DNA of 64,000 bases from assembly GCF_013778455.1 (NCBI RefSeq), contig NZ_JACEHE010000010.1:202359-266358 (forward strand), given 5' to 3'. The notes under the pieces were generated by a model, which ran no database searches, was not told the origin of the DNA, and saw only the letters and a list, made by a program, of their open reading frames with translations. This document shows, piece after piece, positions 25,047 through 34,474 of this stretch. Each line of letters starts with the position of its first letter. Position 1 is the stretch's first letter. The position numbers and the translations under genes were made by a program. This DNA is from Streptomyces himalayensis subsp. himalayensis. Its GTDB lineage: Bacteria; Actinomycetota; Actinomycetes; Streptomycetales; Streptomycetaceae.

Positions 25047-27185
25047 TCACCTCGCCGCCGCGTGCCGCCCGCCGCCCCGCCTCTGCGCGCGCCTGCGCCT
25101 GAAAGCCGGGAACAGCAACCCGCCCAGCAGCAGCGGTATCAGCGTCAGCGGCCACCACGCGCGCGTGCTGCCGCCGTCGTCCTTCGCGGTCTCGGCCGCC
25201 AACGGCGCGTTGTCGGATCGCGCTGTGGCGGACGGCGTGGCGGAGGCGCGGGCCTTGGCCTTGGTGAGGACGACGTCGTTGCCGTCGCCGCCCCGGTAGC
25301 TGATGCGGTACTCGGTGCCCGCGAGCTTCACCTTGGCGCCCTCCCGGAGACCGGCGAAGGCGCCGGTGGTCTTCGCCTTGCCGGTGTGGGAGAGCAGGGT
25401 GATCTTCCCGGCCGGCTTCTCGCCCTCACCCTTCCCGGCCGTCACGTCGAGCTTCCCGGCGAGCTTGACCCGGCCGCCCACCTTGAGGGGCTTTCCGCCC
25501 GTACGCACGGCCAGCTCGCCGTCGGCACCCTGCGCGTAATCGCCGGTGATCGTCAGCGCCCCTTCGACCCGCCCCTCATTGGTCACCGAGCCCGCCACGG
25601 TGCCCTTCCCGGTGAGGGAGCGGCCGACCCGCAGCCCACCCCCCGCCGCTTTCCGCACGTCCAGGCGCGCCCCGGAAGCCGTGAGCCGGATCGCCTTGCT
25701 ACGCGCCAGCGTGGTGTTCCCCGCGAGAGCGAGCGTGCCCTTGGTGACCGTCGTCGTGCCGGTATACGTCACATCGCCGCTCAGCGTCGTCGTGGCGGCG
25801 CCGGACTGGGTGAGGGAGCCGCTGCCGCTGATCTTGGACAGGACGAGCGGCTTGGCCGTGTTGCGGAGCACCAGCGAGCCGTTGTCGACGACCTTGTAGA
25901 GGTCGCCCTTTGTGTACAGTCCGCTGTCGCCGCCCTTCTTGCCACTGCCAAGCCGCAGTACCGCGCCCTTTTCGATGGTCGTCGAGCCGTTGTAGTACTG
26001 GACGGCGGCGAAGGTGACGTCGTTGCCGCTGATCCCCTTGATGACGATGTCCCCGGCACCCGGCGCGGACAGCGTGTCGTGGAACAGGCCGCCGCCGATG
26101 GGGGCGCCGAGCGTCACGGGTCCGTTGTAGGCGAAGGTGAGCAGGGAACGGGAGCGGGCCGCCAGCAGGTTGATGTATACGGTGTCCGCGGTCCCCGGCA
26201 TGAAGATCTTGTTCGTGGTGCCGTCGCCCCACTGCACGTTGGCGCCCTTGATGTTGGTGCCGCGTTTGTTGACGTTCTTCCGCGCGGGCGTCCAGTTCAG
26301 GGCCGGGTCGCTGAGCGAGGCATTGGTGTCGCCGCCCTGGTTCGACCAGCTGTACTGGCCGGTGAGTACGACCTTGCTGCCGGGCCGGGACTGGACGTTG
26401 ATGTCGCTGCCGTATTCGCGCTGGTAGAAGTCCATGCCCATGGTGACGGTCTGGCCGAGCGGGGTGTCCACGGTCCAGGTGCCCTGGTTGAGCACCTTGC
26501 GGACGTTCGGGAGCGACGTCGCGAACTCGGGCCGTCCGGCGTTGACCTGCGTGCCGTTGTCGATCACCCCGGAGAAGGAGTGGGTGCCCGACAGGTCCCA
26601 GGTGCCCCAGAGGAAGCGCGGCTGGGTGATCAGCCCTGAGCCGCTGATGGTGCCGAGGTTGTAGGCGCTCTTCAGGGAGAGCCGCAGGGTGCCGTCGACC
26701 CGGATGTTGTCCTGGTTGAGCCGGAACGCCGGGGTGTCGTACGGGAAGTGGCCGATCAGCCCGGTCGTGCCGCCGTTGCCGTACTGCAGGGTCGCGCCGC
26801 GCTCGACCGTGACCGCGGGCGGGTCCGGGTTGCTCGTGGTCACGTACGGATGGTTGCCACCCTGCGTGGTCACCTTCTGCCGCTGCCGGGACTTCGGGAG
26901 CGTGAAGTCGCTGTCCTTGGTGAGGACGAGCGTCCCGTTGCCGCGCACGGTGAGCGTGCCCTCGCCGCGGAACACCCCGTCGTACGTGGTTGTCCCGGTC
27001 GGCACGGTGACGACCGCGTCGCCGCCGAGCGTCACATCGCGGTCGGCGAGCACCGCAGCCGTCACGTCCTGTGCCCCTGCGGGCGCCGCCATCGCGTACG
27101 GTGCCGTGCCCACCACGTTCGTCGTCACGACGATCGCCGCCAGGGCCCCTACTCCTGCTGCTGCCTTACGGGCATTGCTCTTCAC
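25047..27185 (-). CDS. secreted/anchored protein with autotransporter-type beta-strand repeats
   Basis: This is about 712 aa from the GTG at 27185 (an ATG at 27248 with GGAAG upstream is the alternative). A signal peptide precedes APAGAQDVTAAV. The body is a beta-helix-like series with autotransporter-associated repeats such as GSGSLTQSGAATTTLSGDVTYTGTTT (split across strands) near residue 460, and VTKGTLALAGN. The tail has one transmembrane helix (WWPLTLIPLLLGGLL) and a basic end, so it is probably anchored with the beta-helix outside. Such repeats are usual in Gram-negative autotransporters; here there is no barrel. Its place among pectin enzymes suggests a polysaccharide-binding or lyase-like role, unproven. 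Confidence 0.78.
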   Translation of the reverse strand: MKSNARKAAAGVGALAAIVVTTNVVGTAPYAMAAPAGAQDVTAAVLADRDVTLGGDAVVTVPTGTTTYDGVFRGEGTLTVRGNGTLVLTKDSDFTLPKSRQRQKVTTQGGNHPYVTTSNPDPPAVTVERGATLQYGNGGTTGLIGHFPYDTPAFRLNQDNIRVDGTLRLSLKSAYNLGTISGSGLITQPRFLWGTWDLSGTHSFSGVIDNGTQVNAGRPEFATSLPNVRKVLNQGTWTVDTPLGQTVTMGMDFYQREYGSDINVQSRPGSKVVLTGQYSWSNQGGDTNASLSDPALNWTPARKNVNKRGTNIKGANVQWGDGTTNKIFMPGTADTVYINLLAARSRSLLTFAYNGPVTLGAPIGGGLFHDTLSAPGAGDIVIKGISGNDVTFAAVQYYNGSTTIEKGAVLRLGSGKKGGDSGLYTKGDLYKVVDNGSLVLRNTAKPLVLSKISGSGSLTQSGAATTTLSGDVTYTGTTTVTKGTLALAGNTTLARSKAIRLTASGARLDVRKAAGGGLRVGRSLTGKGTVAGSVTNEGRVEGALTITGDYAQGADGELAVRTGGKPLKVGGRVKLAGKLDVTAGKGEGEKPAGKITLLSHTGKAKTTGAFAGLREGAKVKLAGTEYRISYRGGDGNDVVLTKAKARASATPSATARSDNAPLAAETAKDDGGSTRAWWPLTLIPLLLGGLLFPAFRRRRAQRRGGGRHAAAR

Positions 27186-27315
27186 ACTCCGGAGACGGGG
27201 CCACGCCCCACCGATAACAGAAATCTGCGAAAGGAATCTGCACAGCATCGTCGCTTCCGACCCGTTGACCTGCCCTTAACCCGCCCGTACGGTTTCGGCG
27301 TTCGGAATGACAGAT

Positions 27316-27337
27316 GCGGTTCGGGATTTCGAACCGC
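27316..27337. promoter_or_regulatory. inverted repeat in divergent promoter of the MFS gene
   Basis: GCGGTTCG (27316-27323) and CGAACCGC (27330-27337) are perfect 8-bp arms around GGATTT, 23 bases before the MFS start. This is a position where a repressor could block transcription of the transporter-GH43 operon. Confidence 0.5.
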
Positions 27338-27359
27338 GGGGTGTGAGGAGACGCGCGTA

Positions 27360-28664
27360 ATGGAGCGCAACGTGCTGGGCAAGGCCGCCTGGCGACTGCT
27401 GCCTTTCCTGGGGCTGCTGTATGTGATCGCATACATCGACCGCTCGAACGTCGGCTTTGCGAAACTGGAGCTCCAGGCCGAACTCGACGTCAGCGCCACC
27501 GCCTTCACCCTGGGACAGGTCTTCTTCTTCACCGCGTACGCACTCTTCGAGGTGCCCAGCAACCTCATGCTGCACCGCGTCGGCGCCCACCGGTGGATCG
27601 CGCGCATCCTCGTCACCTGGGGCCTCGTCACGGTCGCCACCACGCTGGTGCACACCACATGGCAGTTCTACCTGGCGCGCTTCGCGCTCGGCGCGGCCGA
27701 AGCCGGGTTCTTCCCCGGGGTGCTCTACTACCTGTCCCGCTGGTTCCCCGGCAGCCACCGCGGCCGCGCCATCGGTGCGTTCATGCTCGCGGCCCCCGCG
27801 TCGTTCATCATCGGCAATCCCCTCATGGGCGCGCTCATGGACCTCGACGGGACATGGGGCCTCGACGGCTGGCAGTGGGTGTTCCTCGCCACCGGCATCC
27901 CCGCCGTGCTGGTCGCCCCGCTCGTCCTGGCCCTGCTGCCCGCCGGCCCGGAGCAGGCGCGCTGGCTGGCCCCGGACGAGAAGCAGTGGCTGACCGACGT
28001 GCTCGCCGCCGACCAGGCGGAGGCGGGCGCACAGCCGCACCGCACCCTCGCGGTGCTCCGAGACCGCCGCGTCCTGACAGCGGCGGTGTTCTTCCTGGCG
28101 TTCCCGCTCTCCACCTACGGGCTGTCGTTCTGGCTCCCGACCATCATCGACGGGTTCGGTGACCTGACGGGCACTCAGGTCGGCTTCGTCTCGGCCATCC
28201 CGTACGTGTGCGTCGCCGTCGGCCTGGTCGTGGTGCCGCGCCTCGTGGCCCGTCATGACACCCCGTACGTGTGGATCGCAGCGATGCTCGCCCTGACCAT
28301 CGCAGGGTTCACCGTCGCCGCGCTCTTCGGCTCGCCCGTCGTCCAGATGCTCGGCCTGTGCGCGGCCGCCGTCGGCGGCTACGCCGCGCAGCCCGCATTC
28401 TGGGCGCTCATCCCGCGTTTCCTGACCGGCGTGGCGGCGGCTGCCGGCATCGCCGCTGTCAACGCGGTCGGGAACCTCGGCGGCGGATTCGGACCGCTCG
28501 GCATCGCGGCGGTCGTCGACTCCACCGGCAGCGCACTCACCGGCCTGATGTTCCTGCTCGCGATCGCGGTCCTGGGGCTGCTCGCCGTCCCGCTGCTGCG
28601 CCGCGCGCTGACCCCTCGTGCTTCCGTTCCGACCACTCCCCAGCCGGAAAGGCAGACCGCATGA
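27360..28664 (+). CDS. MFS transporter (anion:cation symporter-like)
   Basis: This 434-aa protein has about twelve membrane segments, beginning LLPFLGLLYVIAYIDRSNVGFAK, the signature start of the anion:cation symporter subfamily (hexuronate, tartrate, phthalate carriers). Loop 2-3 and the AAEAGFFPGVLYYLSRWFP motif fit. It overlaps the GH43 gene start by 4 bases (ATGA), so it is the first gene of an operon and probably imports a uronate or sugar acid released from pectin. The ATG at 27360 follows a GAGGAG. Confidence 0.92.
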   Translation: MERNVLGKAAWRLLPFLGLLYVIAYIDRSNVGFAKLELQAELDVSATAFTLGQVFFFTAYALFEVPSNLMLHRVGAHRWIARILVTWGLVTVATTLVHTTWQFYLARFALGAAEAGFFPGVLYYLSRWFPGSHRGRAIGAFMLAAPASFIIGNPLMGALMDLDGTWGLDGWQWVFLATGIPAVLVAPLVLALLPAGPEQARWLAPDEKQWLTDVLAADQAEAGAQPHRTLAVLRDRRVLTAAVFFLAFPLSTYGLSFWLPTIIDGFGDLTGTQVGFVSAIPYVCVAVGLVVVPRLVARHDTPYVWIAAMLALTIAGFTVAALFGSPVVQMLGLCAAAVGGYAAQPAFWALIPRFLTGVAAAAGIAAVNAVGNLGGGFGPLGIAAVVDSTGSALTGLMFLLAIAVLGLLAVPLLRRALTPRASVPTTPQPERQTA

Positions 28665-29749
28665 GCCACAGCGAAGTCCCCCGCCGGGAACCGGTGCTGA
28701 AGGGAGCCCCGGCCGTGGGCGCCTTCACCACCGTGCCGGCCGTCGGCGAGGCCGCCGCATCGCCGGCCGGCGCCGAGGGCGCGTCCTACGCCAACCCGCT
28801 CGTCCCCAACCGCGCCGACCCCCACGTCCACCGCCACACCGACGGCCACTACTACTTCACCGCGACCGCTCCCGAGTACGACCGGATCATCCTGCGGCGC
28901 TCCCGCACCCTGCGCGGGCTGACCGACGCCCCGGAGTCTGTGATCTGGAAGAAGCACACGACCGGTGACACGGGCGCGCACATCTGGGCGCCAGAAATCC
29001 ATTACATCGACGGCAAGTGGTACATCTACTTCGCCGCCGCGCCCGCGGAAGACGAGTGGAAGATCCGCATCTGGGTCCTGGAGAACACCGCCGCCGACCC
29101 CTTCGAGGACAGCTGGACGGAGAAGGGGCAGATCACCACCGCCTGGGACACCTTCTCGCTCGACGCCACCACCTTCACCCACCGCGGCACCCGCTATCTC
29201 GCCTGGGCGCAGTACGAGCCCGGCATGGACAACAACACGGGCGTCTTCCTCTCCGCGATGGCGAACCCCTGGACACTGACCGGCCCGCAGATTCGTCTCA
29301 CCACACCCGAGTACGACTGGGAGTGCATCGGACACAAGGTCAACGAGGGCCCGTCCGTCATCCAGCGGGGCGGCCGCGTCCTCATGTCGTACTCGGCATC
29401 CGCGACCGACCACCACTACTGCCTCGGCCTGCTCACCGCCCACGACGACAGCGACCTGATGGACCCGGCCTCCTGGACCAAGTCGCCGACCCCCGTCTTC
29501 ACCAGCAACGACACGACGAAGCAGTACGGGCCGGGGCACAACTGCTTCACGGTCGCCGAGGACGGCCGCACCGACGTCCTCGTCTACCACGCCCGCCAGT
29601 ACAAGGAGATCACCGGCGAGCCGCTGAACGACCCCAACCGCCACACCCGCATCCAGCCGCTCGGCTGGAACGCCGACGGCACCCCGGACTTCGGCATCCC
29701 GCTCGCGGACACCGCCGTCCACGGTGCTACTTCGCCCGCCACTCACTGA
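28661..29749 (+). CDS. glycoside hydrolase family 43 enzyme (arabinan/xylan side-chain type)
   Basis: This 362-aa five-bladed propeller enzyme has the general base Asp in NRADPHVHRH, the blade motif AHIWAPEIHYI, and the general acid Glu in HKVNEGPSVIQ. These are the three GH43 signatures. The N-terminus RREPVLKGAPAVGAFTT looks like an eroded Tat signal (twin Arg, hydrophobic core, AxA site), so export is uncertain. It is cotranslated with the MFS carrier and precedes a second GH43-like gene by 15 bases. Activity as alpha-L-arabinofuranosidase or beta-xylosidase is inferred from the family. Confidence 0.87.
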   Translation: MSHSEVPRREPVLKGAPAVGAFTTVPAVGEAAASPAGAEGASYANPLVPNRADPHVHRHTDGHYYFTATAPEYDRIILRRSRTLRGLTDAPESVIWKKHTTGDTGAHIWAPEIHYIDGKWYIYFAAAPAEDEWKIRIWVLENTAADPFEDSWTEKGQITTAWDTFSLDATTFTHRGTRYLAWAQYEPGMDNNTGVFLSAMANPWTLTGPQIRLTTPEYDWECIGHKVNEGPSVIQRGGRVLMSYSASATDHHYCLGLLTAHDDSDLMDPASWTKSPTPVFTSNDTTKQYGPGHNCFTVAEDGRTDVLVYHARQYKEITGEPLNDPNRHTRIQPLGWNADGTPDFGIPLADTAVHGATSPATH

Positions 29750-29764
29750 AGGAGAGCGCCTGAG

Positions 29765-31177
29765 ATGAGACGTGCGTATGCGATCTTCCTCGCCCTGTGC
29801 TGTGCCGTCGCCGCCGCGTTAGCGACGGCCGGCCCGGCCTCGGCGGCACCGGGGACCATCACCAACGGCACGCAGTTCACGGACACGTCCGGCGCCGCCG
29901 TCCACGCGCACGGCGGCGGCGTCATCAAGGTCGGCTCGTACTACTACTGGTTCGGCGAGCACCGCAACGCCGACAACACCTTCCGGTACGTGGACGCCTA
30001 CCGCTCCACCGACCTGAAGAACTGGGAGTTCCGGGGCCACGTCCTGACCCAGTCCACCGACCCGGAACTCGCCGTGGCCAACATCGAGCGGCCGAAGGTC
30101 ATGTACAACGCGGCCACCGGCAAGTTCGTGATGTGGATGCACAAGGAGAACGGCTCCGACTACAGCGAGGCCCGCGCCGCCGTCGCCGTCTCCGACACCG
30201 TCGATGGGAACTACACCTGGCAGGGCAGCTTCCGCCCCCTCGGCCAGCACATGTCCCGCGACATCACAGTCTTCGTCGACACCGACGGCACCGGCTACAT
30301 GATCTCCGCGGCGCGCGAGAACTACGACCTGCACATCTACCGGCTCACCGCCGACTACACCGGTATCGAGAGCCTGGTCGCCAACCCCTGGCCGGGCGGC
30401 CACCGCGAGGCCCCGGCCCTGTTCAAGCGGAACGGCGTCTACTTCATGCTGACGTCGGGCGCCACCGGCTGGAGCCCCAACCAGCAGCAGTACGCCACGG
30501 CCACGAACCTCGCCGGTCCCTGGTCGGCGATGGCTAACACCGGCGACTCCACGGCATACGGCTCGCAGACGACGTACGTCCTGCCCGTGCAGGGGAGTTC
30601 AGGCACCTCGTATCTCTACATGGGCGACCGCTGGGGCAACTCCTTCGGCGGGACCGTCAACGACTCCCGCTACGTCTGGCTGCCGCTGACCTTCCCGACC
30701 TCCACCTCGATGTCCATGTCCTGGTCCCCGGAGGTCACCGTCGACACGGCAACCGGGACCGTAACCGGCACGAGCGCCACGTACAACACGCTGATCGCCC
30801 GCCACTCCTCCAAGTGCGCCGACGTGACCAGCCAGTCGCTGTGGCAGGGAGCCCAGATCAAGCAGTACGACTGCAACGGCGGCAACAACCAGAAGTACTG
30901 GTTCAAGTCCGTCGGCAGCGGCTACTACCAGCTGATGGTCCGGGGCAGCTCCCTGTGCGTGCAGGAGAACGCCACCACGGTCACGCAGGAGAACTGCAAC
31001 GCCTCCGCGACCAGCCAGCAGTGGTCGCTCACCACCACCGGCTCCTACGTCAACGTCATATCCCGCGCGACCGGCGAGTGCCTGGACGTGAACGGCGCGT
31101 CCACCGCCAACTCCGCCGCGATCATCACCTACACCTGCAACGGAGGAACCAACCAGCAGTGGACGCGCGGCACATGA
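29765..31177 (+). CDS. secreted GH43 galactanase-type enzyme with CBM13 lectin domain
   Basis: This 470-aa protein has a classical signal peptide ending ASAAPG. The catalytic part (residues 35-330) matches the exo-beta-1,3-galactanase branch of GH43, with GGGVIKVGSYYYWFGEHRN, FVMWMHKEN and the WPGGHREAPALFKRNGVYF region. The C-terminal 130 residues form a ricin-type CBM13 trefoil with QxW repeats (NNQKYWF, SQQWSL, NQQWTRGT). Such enzymes cut galactose chains of arabinogalactan or rhamnogalacturonan. It follows the GH43 gene with AAGGAGAG between, completing the operon. Confidence 0.9.
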   Translation: MRRAYAIFLALCCAVAAALATAGPASAAPGTITNGTQFTDTSGAAVHAHGGGVIKVGSYYYWFGEHRNADNTFRYVDAYRSTDLKNWEFRGHVLTQSTDPELAVANIERPKVMYNAATGKFVMWMHKENGSDYSEARAAVAVSDTVDGNYTWQGSFRPLGQHMSRDITVFVDTDGTGYMISAARENYDLHIYRLTADYTGIESLVANPWPGGHREAPALFKRNGVYFMLTSGATGWSPNQQQYATATNLAGPWSAMANTGDSTAYGSQTTYVLPVQGSSGTSYLYMGDRWGNSFGGTVNDSRYVWLPLTFPTSTSMSMSWSPEVTVDTATGTVTGTSATYNTLIARHSSKCADVTSQSLWQGAQIKQYDCNGGNNQKYWFKSVGSGYYQLMVRGSSLCVQENATTVTQENCNASATSQQWSLTTTGSYVNVISRATGECLDVNGASTANSAAIITYTCNGGTNQQWTRGT

Positions 31178-31183
31178 CAACCG

Positions 31184-32905
31184 CTAGAGCAGCAGGTCGA
31201 TCGCGTCGACCGACGTGCCCGCGCTGAGATAGCCCGTCGATCCCGAGCCGCTCACCACGTTGATCTTCAGGGTGTTGTACTGGCTGGTGTCCGTCCTCCA
31301 GGCACTCGCCGGGATGCTGTAGGTGAACGTGTGGTTGTTGCCCCGGTACGAGCCGCAGGTCAGGGACCGCGTGCTCGGCTGGGTGGGCGGTGAGGGGATC
31401 GCCGACGTCCATGCGTCGTTGACGACGACCTGCGGCCGGCCGTTCGAGAAGGCCGTCGTCACGCCGATGCGCAGGGTGTGCGCGGCGGCGGCCTGCGCCG
31501 CGGTCAGCTTGAAGTAGACGATGATCCCGCTGTTGACGTCCTTCCAGAGGTAGCAGGGGAAGGCCGACGTCTCACTGCCGCTGCCGATCACCACGTTGCC
31601 GGTCCAGGAGGCGGCCCGGGCGTCGGACGGATGCGCGTACGTCATCAGCTCGGCGTTCTTGAAGCCGCTCGGGGTGCCGTTCCAGTCGCCGATCCGCCAG
31701 ATGGCGCTCGCGTTGCCCGGGTCGTTGGAGGACGGGATGGTGAGCGTGTTGAGGGTGGTCGTGGCGCCCGCACTCACCGTCACGGACGCGGTGTGGACGG
31801 CGAGTTCGCCCTTGTAGACGGTGAGGGTGTACGTGCCCGGCAGCACACCTCCGATGGAGAAGTAGCCGTCCGAGGCGCGGGCGGAACCCCAGTACTGGGC
31901 CGCCGAGTTGGCCAGCCCCACCGTGTACGGGTACGACGTGTTCCGGCCCGCGATGCCGACGCCCGCGACCCTGCCCCGCCCGCTCGCCGGTACGTACCCG
32001 GAGATGCCGAGCGAGTCCGCCCACGGGGTGGTGAGGGTGCCCGGGAACAGCGACGAGGAGGGCGCGCTGCCGTCCGTGAAGGCGATGACGTACGGGCCCT
32101 GGAGGCCGAACCGCTGGGCATCGGTCTGGCTCTGGGCGTAGTACAGGATCTCGTACAGGCCGCCGCCGTCCGCGCTCTGGTGGCGTAGGAGGGAGCGGTA
32201 GAAGGGACCGCCGGAGGCCTTCTCGTGGTTGCTGCGCACGATCCACAGGCCGACGCCGCCGGAGGACCAGCCGATGTGGTCGTAGTCCATCACCCGGCGC
32301 TTGGAGTAGTGCTTCGAGCGGGTCTGGCCGTCGGACTTCGCGAACACGTCCGAGGCCTCGATGGTGCTGTTCGTGTACGTGTAGGAGTCGGGCTCGTCGT
32401 TGAGGAACAGGCCCTTCTTGACGCGCAGGATGTAGCGGGTCGCCGACACCGACGAGTCGGCCTTGTTGGTCCACAGGTAGACGTTGTTCTCGCCGCTGCG
32501 GGCCGCGTAGTAGTGCTTGAGCGTGCCGTAGGCGACGGAGACGAGGATCGTCGAGCCGGACTGCTTGATGCTGACCGTGGAGCTGCCGAGGCCTGACTCG
32601 ATGTGCGAGTTCATGCCTCCGTAGCCCTGGTACTCCGTGCCCTTGTAGACCAGCGATGTCAGGTCGCCGTTGTTCTTGCTGACCTTGAAGACGAGGTTGG
32701 CGCCGGTGTCGATCACGTAGTTCGAGCCGTCGTCGGACCAGCCGAAGGTGGCGGCGCTCGCCTGCTGCGCGAGGACGGTGCCACCGGTGACGGCGGCACC
32801 GGCTGCCGCTCCGGCGCCGATGATGAACTTCCGGCGGCCGACGCGGCGATGGGACGGCGGTGTGGGGTGGCGGTCGGACGGCGGCGAGGGCTGCTGCTGC
32901 GACAC
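31184..32905 (-). CDS. Tat-exported rhamnogalacturonan lyase (polysaccharide lyase family 4)
   Basis: This 573-aa protein begins with the Tat signal GRRKFIIGAG and an AQQASA cleavage region. It then shows the PL4 layout of a catalytic domain (residues 60-300), an fibronectin-III-like domain (GVLPGTYTLTVYKGELAVHT, about 350-390) and a C-terminal jelly-roll carbohydrate-binding domain. PL4 enzymes cleave the rhamnose-galacturonate backbone of RG-I by beta-elimination. The start is GTG, with AAGGAG 7 bases upstream. It is convergent with the galactanase gene with only 6 bases between stops, and divergent from the esterase. Confidence 0.9.
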   Translation of the reverse strand: MSQQQPSPPSDRHPTPPSHRRVGRRKFIIGAGAAAGAAVTGGTVLAQQASAATFGWSDDGSNYVIDTGANLVFKVSKNNGDLTSLVYKGTEYQGYGGMNSHIESGLGSSTVSIKQSGSTILVSVAYGTLKHYYAARSGENNVYLWTNKADSSVSATRYILRVKKGLFLNDEPDSYTYTNSTIEASDVFAKSDGQTRSKHYSKRRVMDYDHIGWSSGGVGLWIVRSNHEKASGGPFYRSLLRHQSADGGGLYEILYYAQSQTDAQRFGLQGPYVIAFTDGSAPSSSLFPGTLTTPWADSLGISGYVPASGRGRVAGVGIAGRNTSYPYTVGLANSAAQYWGSARASDGYFSIGGVLPGTYTLTVYKGELAVHTASVTVSAGATTTLNTLTIPSSNDPGNASAIWRIGDWNGTPSGFKNAELMTYAHPSDARAASWTGNVVIGSGSETSAFPCYLWKDVNSGIIVYFKLTAAQAAAAHTLRIGVTTAFSNGRPQVVVNDAWTSAIPSPPTQPSTRSLTCGSYRGNNHTFTYSIPASAWRTDTSQYNTLKINVVSGSGSTGYLSAGTSVDAIDLLL

Positions 32906-33026
32906 GGTGGTGCTCCTTGGTGCTGGGGGTGGGGGGTGGGCGTGACGATCTGTGGTTGCCGTCGGACGTGAAGAGGTTGCCGGGGCGCGAAAGGTTGCCT
33001 GTCGGATTTGGCCGCTTCACCCTCTA

Positions 33027-33038
33027 GAAAGCGCTTGC
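33027..33038. promoter_or_regulatory. LacI-family operator candidate in lyase/esterase divergent promoter
   Basis: GAAAGCGCTTGC contains the AAGCGCTT core of LacI-family operators and lies between the divergent lyase and esterase genes. It matches the palindrome in front of the LacI gene at 45248, suggesting shared control. Confidence 0.55.
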
Positions 33039-33120
33039 TTCCGGGGCGTATGGTCCCGGCGAAGGATCTGTCATGCCCATTCCGCTGCCCGAGCCGCCCG
33101 AGCCGCCCGAGGAGACAGCC

Positions 33121-34209
33121 ATGCGCCGAGCCGGTACCGCACTGCTGGCCACCCTGACCGCCGCAACCGCGCTGGGAGCCGCGCCCGTCGCCCATGCCGA
33201 TGCGGATGTCGATGCCCAAGCCCAAGCCCAAGCGCGCGCGATCGCGCCCGACTGCACCGGCACCGCACCCGTCGTGTGCCACGCCGACGTCGCCCCCGGT
33301 ACCTACACCGTGATCGTCACCCTTGGCGGTGACGAGGCGGGCAGCACCTCCGTCACCGCCGAGACGCGCCGGACGCTGCTCGCCGAGACGGCGACGGCGG
33401 CGGGGGAGAAGGTCAGACGCACCTTCACCGTCGACGTCCGCACCCCCGAGGGCGAGCCCACAGGCCCGGCCGGCAGCCCGGGACTCGATCTGTACCTCGG
33501 CGGCGCGTCACCGAAGCTCGACTCGCTCAAGGTGGTCCCGGCCCCGGGGACCCCGAAGATCGTTCTGGTCGGCGACTCCACCGTCTGCGACCAGCCCGGC
33601 GACCCGTACTCGGGATGGGGCCAGCAGCTGCCGCAGTATCTGCGGCGCGGCATCGCGGTCGCCAACTACGCGGATTCCGGGGAGGGTTCACAGTCCGTAC
33701 TGGACAATCCGGCGCTGTTCCCTGCCGCCCTGGAACGCGTACGCCATGACGACCTGGTGCTGATCCAGCTCGCGCACAACGACAAGCAGACGCCCCGGGA
33801 CGTCTATCGCGCCAACCTCACCACCATGATCGAGTCGGTGCGCGAGCGTGGCGGCACGCCCGTGCTCGTCACGCCCATCGTGCGCCGCTGGTTCAACTCG
33901 GACGGCACCCTGAACAACGGCACGGCTCTGCTCGTCAACGGCCTCGGCGTCGACCTACCGGCTGAAATGCGGTCCCTGTCCGCCGAGTTGGACGTTCCGC
34001 TGATCGACCTCACGGCACTCACCAAGCAGCGCGTCGAGGAACTGGGCCCCGAGGCGTCCAAGGCGCTGTACCTCTACAACGAGAAGCGCGACAACACCCA
34101 CACATCGGTGCGCGGCGCCACCGAGTACGCGACGCTGGTGCTGGGCGAACTGCGCGCCCAGCACCTGGTCGACGACAGGGTTCTGGCTCCGGGCGCCATC
34201 GCGGAGTAG
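33121..34209 (+). CDS. secreted rhamnogalacturonan acetylesterase-like SGNH hydrolase (CE12 type)
   Basis: This 362-aa secreted protein has a signal peptide ending AHAD and a short Asp/Ala/Gln-repeat linker. A beta-sandwich-like region at about 50-145 is followed by the SGNH esterase: block I VGDSTVCD (about 162), block III LAHNDKQTP, and block V DNTHTS with the catalytic Asp/His. Family CE12 removes acetyl groups from rhamnogalacturonan, which would open the backbone for the divergent PL4 lyase. The ATG at 33121 is preferred over 33073, because GAGGAGACAGCC precedes it. Confidence 0.88.
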   Translation: MRRAGTALLATLTAATALGAAPVAHADADVDAQAQAQARAIAPDCTGTAPVVCHADVAPGTYTVIVTLGGDEAGSTSVTAETRRTLLAETATAAGEKVRRTFTVDVRTPEGEPTGPAGSPGLDLYLGGASPKLDSLKVVPAPGTPKIVLVGDSTVCDQPGDPYSGWGQQLPQYLRRGIAVANYADSGEGSQSVLDNPALFPAALERVRHDDLVLIQLAHNDKQTPRDVYRANLTTMIESVRERGGTPVLVTPIVRRWFNSDGTLNNGTALLVNGLGVDLPAEMRSLSAELDVPLIDLTALTKQRVEELGPEASKALYLYNEKRDNTHTSVRGATEYATLVLGELRAQHLVDDRVLAPGAIAE

Positions 34210-34474
34210 CCGGCCCCCCTGCCCCCTGAGCGGCGGGACGCGAACAGCCCTCCACCTGGACGGCACCTCAACTTCTCATCAGGCCGTCCAGGATTAATTT
34301 CACTTTGAAGAGATATCTCCCCATTCGGCTCACCTTTCGCGGGTGTCACATCCATTACAGCTGTCTCCTCTATTCCGCCTGTTACGGAACTATCGGGAGC
34401 AGGTGCCGCCGCGATGCCGCGAGATTGGGGTAAAAAATCACTATTTAGGGTCTTTCATCCTGCCCAGAGAGGGT

